This document shows positions 13,901 through 25,900 of a DNA stretch of 64,000 nucleotides, piece after piece. The notes under the pieces are model-generated. The model was not told where the DNA came from and did not search any database. It worked only from the letters and a program-made list of their open reading frames with translations. Positions within the stretch are counted from its first letter, which is position 1. Every line of letters starts with the position of its first letter. The position numbers and the translations under genes are program-made. This DNA is from Dermatemys mawii (lineage: Eukaryota > Chordata > Testudines > Dermatemydidae), in contig ML677386.1 in NCBI GenBank assembly GCA_007922305.1, positions 10,521,830-10,585,829 on the forward strand, given 5' to 3'.

Positions 13901-16900
13901 TAGGGTGTAGATGCAAAGAGATCTTGTCCTTAAAGAACACTGGGGGGGGGAATAATCCACCATTAAGGCTCCAATCTCCCCAACTCTACGGGCCAATGTA
14001 ATGGCTACTAAAAATACTGTCTTAATAGATAAATGCAACAGTGAACGGGTTGCCATTGGTTTGAATGGTGAAGCTGATGATTGATGTACTGAAATAGATG
14101 CTGATGGTATCGAACACCGCTGCTTGCTCAGTGCTGAGTGTGCCACGTGTATGGCTACTGACAGCTATGTTGAACTTAGTGGTGCCAGTCCCAAGTGTCT
14201 ATACTTCCCCTCCTTGCTGGTAGAAGGTACCCAGGCCCTACTAGAGCCATGTCTCTCCTTCATGTTCTGGGACTTTCTGGTCCCACTAGTACTGGAAGAG
14301 GAGTCCTTCAACTCAGTGGTATCAAGTCAAGAGGTTGAAGCTTCAGAGACTGTGGATCTCACCTGGACTTTTTGGAGCTGGCTCCTTAAGCGCACTCCTC
14401 TTCTGGGAAGCCTTCCCCATCTTGGGGGGAAGGGGAGAGGGTATGGGGCAGGGAGAGAGGGGTCTCCCTACCTAATTCAGAAGCTGGCCAAAGGGAGCGT
14501 TTCATCATTAGCAGTCTGTTTAATCTCCCTCTTTTTCCTTGCCCTCGACTTGAGGGCCAGGCAGAAGTTGAGCTACTGGGAGACGTGGAACTCCTCCAAG
14601 CAATGGACACACTTTAAGGCCATCACTCACAGGTATAGCAGAAGAGACCTCATCTGAAACCTGGAGAGCCAGGCATTCCCTGCCACAAAAAAATAAACCA
14701 ACCAAAAACTCTCTCTTTGAGGGGAATGAGGAGTAAAACAATCCTCTCACTACGTATCTAAATGAACTATAACGATTCTAACAATTAACTATTTTACCCA
14801 TTATAAAATATTAGAAAAATCAATGCATGCTCAAATCGGACACGCTAGGGCTCCATCTGAGGCCAGAGCAGTTGAGAAGGAGCTGAGGTGATTTGCCTGC
14901 ATACCCCTGTTTAGCCTCGGTGTCTGGCACAAGGCAGCACAGGGCACACATGCAGGCCAAAAGGACACTGCTAACTGAAAATCTCCAATCAAGGGCTCGT
15001 GCGGCACGTGCACACCTGAAATGGAACACCCTAAGGACACTATTCGGAGAATCCAGGGTTCTTTTCTCTAACTCTGAGAGAAGCATGAGGCTGAGCAGTT
15101 AGAGACTGAATGTGATTTGATGATTGTATCTGAAAGACAATGCAGCCAAATAGCTAAGATCTGGGTCTACCACATTAGAATCCTATTTCTGCTATTAACT
15201 TGTTTGCCAAATGCAGTGGCAGCACTTAATTATCTACATTCTAGGATCCACATTCATGCCTTTGGTCAACGATAAGAGTGGGGAGCTGCATGGGGCTTAT
15301 GGTTATCTCTTGCCCAGCTCACAGAATTTCTCCCAGGTTACAGGAGTATTTGGTGGTTGGATAGGCTGATTGACCTTCCTCTCTCACCCACCCAAAGATG
15401 ATTTCAGAGTGGATGTATTACATCATCAGTGCTAAATATGGTGGGTTCATCTTGGTGCATTTCTTTCTCTGTTTATGGAGAAAAAGTGAAAAGTCATGAC
15501 AAACACAAGCACTATGCATTTGTAATTGATACTGCATTAATCAGCACATAAGCAGCAGCACATGGAGCAAAGCAAAGAGCCCAATGTCTTAGATGTCCTG
15601 CAAAAGAGAATCTAAGAAAGATGAAAAAAATCCATTGAAAACCTTCAAAAAGGGATGATTGTGGAATTATTCTCTCTGAATCAACCCAATTTTCAAACCA
15701 CCATGAAAAATTCAAATTGTACTCAAAATTTACTATCTAGGTTTTGGCCATGTTAATAAACATTTAGAGCGCCTTTTAAAATGAATACTGATTTAACTTT
15801 ACCTATAAATTCATGATCAAAGCCTACATAATTAATGATAATGTAATATTGCCATGAGTACTGCAAAAGAACCTTCTAATGTTAAACACATAGTTAAAGG
15901 CACTATCACCCACAGAAGAACTCTCCCATTAAATCAAAACAAAAGTTTTCCCTAAAAACTAAAAATTGCAGTCTATGTGTTAATTTACCCCCATTGGGTG
16001 GGTCGGAGTGCAAACTGTATCCCCTCTAAGCAAGCAGAGATAGCTTTACCCAAAGAGGGGAATTCACCCCCTAAAAGAGAGTAAGCACCATTTGAAATAT
16101 TGCTTTCACTTGGAAGTTCACCAGAGAGTAGCTTTACATTCCAGAGGGTTTTCCATAAGATCTTTAGTAGCAAAGGAAGCCAGGAAATGCATTGAACTAG
16201 CGCATCATTCTTGTGCCCTGACCATAACCCCTTCCCAGTGAATCTCATGTGCTATGTGGGTTGTGGTAAGTAGCTGCAAAAACGGTCCTGTGTCAGGGCT
16301 TACCAAGGGGTTGTGCCTGCTGCCACTCTCTCTCAAGGCAGACTTTCTGCCACTAGAGCTTGGCAGATCCAGTAGGGAACAACCAAGACCAACATGGGAG
16401 AAAAATTTGCCACAAATTTCAGTTTGTCCCTCACATTCACTTTAAATGTGTTCTTTAATCAGAATACTATTCGCTACACCTGTTTAATGCTGCTTAATTT
16501 ACTCCTGTGCTTATATTCTTAGATACTAAGAATATGCAAAAGATCTTGCATAATGAAGATGTCTCTTTACTGAATCAGCGCCTCTGAAGAACACAAAAAT
16601 TGGTACTAGTACGTATGTCCTGTAGTTATACCCATGGTGGTCCCAGAATATTAGACAGACCAGGTGGATGAGGTAATATCTTTTACTGGACCAATTTCTG
16701 TTGGTAAGAAAGACAAACTTTTGAGCTTTCAAAGAGCTTTTCTTTACTAAGTAAAGAAACTAAGGAAACTAAGGCCAAGACAACACTAGTACTGCCACAA
16801 AAATTTTGTTGCTCAGAGGTGTGGGGAAAAAAACACCCACCTCAAGCGACAGTTTTGCCAGCATAAGCACCAATCAACACACTCTCCTGTCAACACAGAT

Positions 16901-19900
16901 ACTGCCACTTATTGAGCTGGTTTTATTAGGTCGACAGGAGAGCTCTCTCCCATCAGCATAACGCAGCTACTTGAACAATCTTAGGGCTAGTCTACACTGG
17001 CAGCACTTTAACATGCCTTGTGCGGTCGCAGCGCTCTAAAAACCCCACGTCCATGACAGGTGTAGCTACCAGAGCTGGGGCTCTGCTTATACCGGCACTT
17101 TACAGCACTGCAACTTGTGCTCAGGGGGGTGTTTTGTCATACCCCTGAGTGAGAAAGTTGCAGCACTGTTAATTGCCACTGTAGAGAAGCCCTTATAGTG
17201 GCACAGCTGTATAGGCACAGCTATGCCACTGTAAGCTTGTAAATGTAGATATAGCCTAACTCAAAGTGTCACTGCCAAATACAAGATTTGAACTTATTGT
17301 GTAGCATAAACTGTTAACACAGATTTCAAGGGATCATGTAAGGTGAAGTGTCTCATTAAACCCCTCTCCAAACACAGGGAAGAAAGGAAGAGCAGAGGGA
17401 GCAGCAGCTGGAAGAGGTTGTCAGTGGGTTCAGATTGCTGTAATAAGGCAGGGGTCAGCAACCCTTCAGAAGTGGTGTGCCAACTCTTCATTTATTCACT
17501 CGAATTTAAGGTTTTGCGTGCCAGTAATACATGTTAACATTTATAGAAGGTCTCTTTCTATAAGTCTATAATATAGAACTAAACTATTGTTGTATGTAAA
17601 GTAAATAAAATGTTTAAGAAGCTTCATTTAAAATTAAAATTAAATTAAAATGCAGAGCCCCCCAGACCAGTGGCCACCACCTGGGCAGTGTGAGTGCTCC
17701 TGAAAATCAGCTCGCGTGCCGCCTTTGGCACGCCTGCCATAGGTTGCCTACCCCTGTAATAAGGCATAAATCCAGTGTTTCTAGTCAGTCCATGATTTTT
17801 AGTGTTTAGTAAAGTTATAAATTTAAGCTCCCAGGCTCATCTTTTGAAAGTATTGTGCAGGCTTCCTTTGAGGATAAGGACTAATAGGTCAGATATAGAG
17901 TGATTGCTTTGTAAAAAGTGAAAACTTCTCTATTGGACCATAGTAAAAGAGAGTGGGGAAGGATAGAGAAAAAAGTTTCTTTACAAGTTTAAGCTTTCAG
18001 TCTACTACATTTGATTATTTAAATTTTCCCAAAAAGAGTCAGACTCTGCTATGCATTCCCCAGAATTGTTTTATTAGTCTCCCAGAACTTGTGCTTAAGC
18101 AAGGAACATAAAACTGCTGAAGTGTTACCTTAGAGCATGAAGTCCTTCTGTACCGAATGCTTTATAAGATGGAATATATGCCAGTGCCATAGACAGAAAC
18201 AAAATGGGAACAGCACACCAGTGCCTACTTGTCATCTTCTGAATAAACTTTAACAGGAAACTACCTTTAAATAAGAGCAACCGGAAAAAAAAATATTTTG
18301 TAAATCAGATGAAATACTACAATATTGAAACTACTGTATTTTGAAAGAATCTCTTAACTAATAAAGGAACATTTTCAATGCAAATTTCTGTTTTGTATAG
18401 CCAGAATCCATTCCTTGCTGTTTTGAAACCATTTAAATGATGGAGGTGCAGGGAGAGGGAAAGAGTCCTGGTGCTTTCATGATGAAGATTCAGGCTCAGT
18501 TCTACATCGCTTGAGCAAGAAAGCCAAAATCAAGCCCTTAAATAGCAAGGATGGTCTACTACTATTTGGTTTCAATCTTAATATTTAATTTGGTTTTAAA
18601 TTAACTATTTTATAATGCAGGGGTAGGCAACCTATAGCACCGGTGCTGAAGGCGGCACGCGAGCTGATCTTCAGTGGCACTCACGCTGCCCAGGTCCTGG
18701 CCACTGTTCTGGAGGGCTCTACATTTAAATTTAATTTTAAATGAAGCTTTTGAACATTTAAAAAACCTTATTTACTTTACATACAATAGGTTAGTTATAT
18801 ATTATAAACTTACAGAAAGACCTTCTAAAAATGGCACACGAAACCCTAAATTAGAGTAAATAAATGAAGACTCGGCACACCACTTCTGAAAGGTTGCCGA
18901 CCCCCGTTATAATGGTTTTCAGTTGTATACTTTAACTGATGGTGCTTGTAGCACTGCACATCCACAGAAAGGACAGTAAGTTTCAGGGAAACTGCAAACT
19001 GCACAAGTGTAAGATGACTATTTAAAATAAAGTCTTTTCCGTCTATAGTTACTGAAATACAACTTTCTACAGAAGCTTATTGCCCATCCATTTCTTCTCT
19101 TTTAACTATGCCACTGTGCTATAGGAAATTTAATATTTCATATTTTTAAATGAAAGAACAAACTGGAGAAAACAAAATGGGCCACTTAATTGCTGAAAGA
19201 TAAATTGCTTTCAAAAATAATACATTTTGGTCCTTCCTCCTACCTCCTTTTCTCTTCCTCATTTGCCTTCTTTCCTCCCTCTTATCTCCTTTCCCTATCT
19301 CCTTTTTCCTCCCAACAGGTCAGCAAGACTCCTCCTTCTCCTGCAAATATCTGCCATGCATTTGTAACACTATTTCAAAACTGAAGTGGGAAAGAAGATT
19401 TACTATGTGCAAGAAAACAAGAGAAACTAAAAACTCTAATATACAATGCTTATTGTGGAGACAAGGAAGGGACTTGGAGTAAGAGAAATAGCTCAATCCT
19501 AGTCTCTGATTTTGAAATCTGATCTGTGTGATCCAAGAGCGAGATTGGAGTCCATCCCACTGAAATCAGTGAAAAATATCTTGAAGTCACTGGAAGTATT
19601 TGCCAATTACTTCAATAGAAGGACTGAGCATGAATCATAAAATCATAAAAATGCAGGGCTCAAGAGAAGGAAAGTTAGTCAGTAGGTTCTTAAGCATTTT
19701 TAAAGTGTTTTCTTTTTACTTTTGATTTATTTTGCCCTTCTCTTTCTTGTAAACGTCTGACGTTTTTGGTTCCTGCTAAAGGAAGCATGAGGCTGAAGCG
19801 CTTTCTGCATTTCTGGAAAACAGCTTCAAAATTGACAGAGTCCTGTGGTACCTTAAAGGCCTAACAAAAAATTGCGGTGCCACAGTACTTCAAACATACA

Positions 19901-22900
19901 GTTCTCTCTGTGATAATTCTGCTCTGAGTGGTTTTGGGTTCAGAAGAATTATCACAGAGAGAACTGTATGTTTGAAGTACTGTCACTGAAAAAATAACAC
20001 TACGTCAACTATACAAATCCCTGCATTATGACTGACCACTAAGACTGTAATCCAGAACAATATGCTGCACAGCTGAGAAATAACCATATGATGTGTACAC
20101 ACATCAGACACTGAGAACAAAAATTCCATCACTGAGAGGGAGAGGAAAGCTATTTCTCTATTGTTCTCAATGGGAATTGCTGGGTGCTGAATATTTTTGT
20201 AAATCACAGAATCCTAGGACTGGAAGGGACCTCGAGAGGTCATCTAGTCCAGTTCCCTGCATTCATGGCAGGACTAAGTATTATCTAGACCAGAGGTTCT
20301 CAAACCTCAAAGAAAATGAAGGGCCACACACCTAATTAGTGGAGCCATGCCTGGTGCCTGGACCCTGGAGAAGGTGCACATGTAATACCAGACCCAGGAC
20401 AGACTCCTGCAAGATCCCAATTGATAAATGCTCCCAGCTTGACAGTGAACCATTTAAAACTATTATTTGAGTATGTGTTTGTCAATCAGCTATGCACTCA
20501 CCCTACAGTATTTTCACCTAGAACATAGTTCCCTTGGTTGCTTTAGAGAATGTAATGTGGGACTATGTCAAATGCCTTTCTAAAGTCACCTGGCAACATA
20601 GGTAAGAGATCCCTTTGTGGCAAGATGGGGCACTGATATTGATCTGCACCTGGATCTGGCTCCTCCTGATATTCAGACATAAGAGGCCTAGTCAGGGATG
20701 CCACTGGAGAAAGAGACTTCTTTCTCAATTATGAAGACTTGCTTCTCAATGCCTGCAATGAAGAGCAGACTTCCTCTAGATGCAGCACCAACATGAAAGG
20801 TGCTCTCAGCTCTAAGGTCCATACTGGTGCTGGTAGGTGTCTCAGCACTTGTAACAGGACCTGGTTTTGCCCCAGTCTCATGCTCAGAGGCCAGGGTCAA
20901 CACCAAAGATAACACTGTCATAGCATCAGAATTGGTTCCAGAAGAGTCTGCTGTGTCACAGGTTGCTCCCTCTCTCTGGTCCTTGACAGTCTGCAGGGCA
21001 TGAAGAATTTGTCTCTGAAGGCCTTGCTGTCTGTCCTTATGGGAGGACACAGATCTACTTCTTGAGCATCTGCCTTAGAGCTTAGAGCTGCCTCTTTCAG
21101 TGTCTGACTTCAACATGGGAGTTGTTGGTGCCTGATTAGATATTCTTGTTGAGGTCGGCTTCTTTCGTTGGCTCTTTTTTGCCTCAGTCTTAGGCGATGC
21201 CTGACTGCTCAATGGGTCACTGGATAACACTAGTAGGATTATTATTCATTATTGTTCATTAGTAGGATTTTGGAACTTGTTTCCTTTATGAACTGTTCCA
21301 AAAGGTGGAGTTTCAGCCTTGTCTTTTGTTACTTGCACACCCGTATTGATCATCTGTTTAGAATGTGCAATTCGCCCAGGGAACAGAGATACCTACTATC
21401 TCCATCCTTCGGAGGGAATAGTCCATTGCAGGATGGACAGGGCTTGAAGCCTGCAGTTTTCAAGTGCAACATGTTGATGAACCATGTTAGGTGGGAGGGA
21501 AGGGGTAAAAGGATCTATACATGGTGAGGATGTACAGAGAAAGGGCATATAGGATCTGACCAGCAAAATTTGGTCCAGGCAAGTCAGATCAGATCATGGC
21601 ACTTGACAACAAGAGATAAGAAATGGTTCTGAAGAAGTTAGTCTGAGCTACAAACTAGCAAGTTAGACACTCTTCAGGCTTTGTCTTGCTGGCACAGATA
21701 GCAAAAGAGAACAGAAGAGATGTTACAACTGTTCTTCCTTTCATGCCTTCACATGGGCACACAAGGCACATACACAGCTCCAACAGATACACTTGCTCAA
21801 AAATTTGAGATCTCATGTGCATTGGGCACAAGTACACCTTCAGTGGGATCCATACTGATACATACTCAAAGAAAAAGAATTTTTTGTAAGAAAACATTTT
21901 CAAAATCAAAGATAGACTAAGAAGAGCTCTTGTGATTCAGTCTATGACAGGTGCAGTACACTAGCAGGGAGAAAATGGCCAGGTAAACATTTACATTTGA
22001 TACTGGAAATGGATCCATGACCCTTAATTTCCTTGTCTTTCAAACAAAAAAAATTAATTAAAACATACTTCTTTCTTCTTCTGGAAGGAGCGTGAGGTAA
22101 GTAGACAAAAACTTCTGTAACTTCATCCCTAAAGGAGGACAAGCTCCTATCAACTGGCCTGGTGATCTGTTTGGTTAAAAAGAATAAAATTAACATTATG
22201 CACGTTAACTGCATTTTATAGGGAGGGATCTCAAAGCCCCTTATAAAACAAATTAATCAAAAACATTACCTAACTGTCTAACTCATTAGAATGCAAACAG
22301 CCAATCAAAGTAAAGTGTTTCAGTATGAAGAATTGTTTGTTTTAAAGTGCTTTGGATACTTCTAAAGGGTATTGAAAATGTAAATATTGAAACTGAAATA
22401 CCACAAATGCCATGCTGAATCAGAACTATGGTCCATCTAGTCCAGTCTCCTATTTCTGACAACATCAGATGATTCCCAGAAAGATGCAAGAAACCCTCTA
22501 GTATCAAATGTGGGATAATATAATCTCAATGAAGATTTCATCTTAATCCCAAATAGCTCAGGTTTAAAGACCTGAAACATGAGGTTTTATATCCTTCCCA
22601 AAACATATCAGGATTAACTATTTATAACTGAAGTGACAAAGAGTCCTGTGGCACCTAACACCACAAAGAGGTATTGGCACCTAATACCACAAAGAGTCCT
22701 GTGGCATCTAATACGCACTTCGTCGGATGCATCCGATGAAGTGGGTATTAGCCCACGAAAGCTTATGCTTCAATACTTTAGTTAGTCTTTAAGGTGCCAC
22801 AGGACTCTTTGTCACTTCTGCAATTCCAGACTAACATGGCTACCTCTCTGATTCTATTTATAACTGGACATTTGTGTGGATACCAAGAATATCCAATCTC

Positions 22901-25900
22901 TATTTCTCTAACTTTTTAATACACACCTATATTCACTTATCCAGTGCTCTGAGTGCCTATCCCACATGTTAAAAATTACAAGAAAAATATATGCTGCCGT
23001 TGAATACATATTGGTCCCAGGATATTAGAGAGACAAGGTGGGTGAAGTAATATCTTTTATTGGACCAGCTTCTGTTGGTGAGAGAGACCATAAAGATATT
23101 ACTTCATCCACCTCGTCTCTTTAAGAAAAATACAGACAAAGGACTGCCCATAAATATTTCCACTTCAACCGCCACCCTGATCAGCCTTGACAAAGAGGGG
23201 AACAAGATGGGTTTTGCAGAGTGCTCAGAAGGCAAACAAATCCTACCTCTGGCAGATGTAAATTCTACCAACTCTTCCAGCTGCTCTCCCCAACCCACCA
23301 TTATCCCAGGACTGGTCTGCACAATGGATTTAGGGTGACTTAACTACATCACTCAGCACTGTGAAAAATGTCACTTCCTGTCCTATGTAATTAAGCTGTA
23401 ACTAAGTCCCAGTGTAGATATGGCTAGGCCAATAGAAGCTGTGCCACTGTAAAATTTCTAGTGTAGACATCCTATGTCTATTCTGGGTTGAGTTTGTACA
23501 GTAGCTAATACTTATTCAAACTCCAGGTTCATCTAGGGCATTGGCTAATGAATTCCGCTGATCTGGCTGGGTCGAATGTGACAGGAACCTAGAGCTGGAT
23601 GTCATCAGCATACCAGGTGCACTACACCCGTCTCCTCACCACTTACTCTAGCAGCCTCATATACACATTGAACAAGAGAGGCCACAATAGATTCTTAGCC
23701 TCCAAGATATCCTGTTCCAAAGCATTCCAAAGTCTAATTACATAGAAATGTTATCAGTTTTGAATTTGCCACCTTTTGACTTCATTGACTGTTCCCTTGT
23801 TCTTGTGCAATGAGACACAGTGAACACAAGCTCCCTATCTTCACTGTATTATTTTATATACTTTTATCACGTCCACGCTTATTTCTCCTTTCCAAGATAA
23901 ACAACCCCAATACTTTCACTCTCTCTTCACATTAGAATTTTTCAATGCCCTTTTTATCGCCCTCTTTGAGCCCTCTACTTCTGCTGTATCCTTTCAGAGA
24001 TAGGGTGGTCAGAATTACACTTTTTTCCAATGAGGATGTACCAGTTATTTATACAATGGTGGTATTTTTTTTTTCATATTATTCACTGTTTGTTCCCTAT
24101 ATATTCTAACGCCGTTTGCTTTTTAGACCATGGCTACACACCAAGCCAAAGTCTTCACTGAGCTGTCCACAGCGAAGCCAATTTTTTTTCTTGAGTTGAT
24201 ATAGTTCATTTAGAACCCTATGAGATATATGGTTAATTATTTTTTCCCCTTGGGTGTGTATCACTTTACATTTATGATCACTGAATTTCACTTGACATGT
24301 TGCCCATTCATCTAGGTTGGTCCATTCCTTCTGAATTTCCTCCAGGCCTTCTCTAGATTTGATTAAACTAAATAACTTTGTGTCTTCTGTAAATTTTGCT
24401 ACCTGACAACTTGCTCATCCCCCTTTCCAGACCATTAACAAATACAGTAAAGAATATCAGACTTAATAAAGAACCTTGAGGGATTCCACCATTAAACTTC
24501 TATAAGGATGAAAACTGACCATTTATTCTTATGCTATGTTCCGTTCTCTTAGTCAGTTTTTGATCCATGACAATATGTTACCTCTTGCCCATGACAAAGT
24601 AGGGTTTTTTTAAAAGTTCTTGTTCTTGTCCAAGGCCTTTTGAAAGTCTAAAACAGCGGTGTCCAATATATTTGCCACTAACCACACGTGGCGAATAGGC
24701 TATTAAATTGTGGTTAATGCATGAGCAATGTGTTTGTGTATTGATGACAGCAGTACCAGAAGATAAGCTGCGTGCTTTGATATACAGCTTGTTAATGTGG
24801 CTAGGATATAGTGCAAGAGACAACAGCGGATGTGTGTGTGTGCCGTGTAATAGCGAGAGGTACTAGTGCATATGTGTAGTATGTTTTTTAATTCTTTTTT
24901 ATAATGTGGCGAATAAGAAAAATTCAAAACCACAAGTGTGACTAGCATCAAATTTCTATTGGACACCACTGGTCTAAAAAATGTCAACTGGTTCTCCTTG
25001 CTTGACTGATATGTTTAAAGTGATATCAATCGATATCTTCCATCAAATATAACAGCCCATTGTTTAATAATTACTAAACTAAATAACCAATGGTTTACCT
25101 GCTATAGAGAGAACTTTCTGAAAGTGCATCCATTAATGGTCCAATAATAAACTGGAGAGAGAAAAATTAAATGTACATTAAAACCAATAATGACATTTTA
25201 TACACGCACTAAGTAGATTTATTTTACTTGTGATAAACAATATAGAGAAAGGGTTCCTACTAATGAGAGAGACATATCATTACTAACCTACAGCAGCGGG
25301 GGATTAAGCAGTGAGCTTTGTACAGTCAGTCATTTTTGCAAGAACACCACCACTAACAGAGCAGTGGTTTGCTTATTTGGTACAGAAATTGGGTTATTGA
25401 GGAGAGGATGTAAACTGATTCAAGGAACGAGAAAGGCATTAATGTTAGTTGCACACTGAAGTTGAAAGGAGGAAGAGAGTGACTCTTCACTGATCACTAG
25501 TAAAAATGTTAAGTAAAAACAACCAACTTTAAAAAACAAAACAAAAACAAACCAACCAACCACCTGGTTTCCCACTACTGCATAAGTAGGGCCCTACCAA
25601 ATTCACGGCTGTGAAAAGTGCATCATGGGCTATGAAATCTGATCTACCCCATGAAATCTGGCTATTGTAGGGGAGACCAGATTTCACAGAGTTGGGCAGC
25701 TAGAGAGCAGTGGCTCCCGGCCGGGAGCTCAACTCTACAGGCAGCACTACCACTGGCAATAGTGCTTTACTTCTGCACTCCTGGTGGTGGTGGCGCTGCC
25801 TTTAGAGCAGGGCGCCCCAGCCGGCACCTGTCCAGCTCTTAAGGCAGCAGCATAGAAGGGTGGCAATACCACGACCACTGTACCATGGCCTTCCAACACC

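Noticed and set aside
14124..14657. 177-codon plus-strand frame
   Set aside because: Overlaps the minus-strand DIRS-like relic; no recognised domain.
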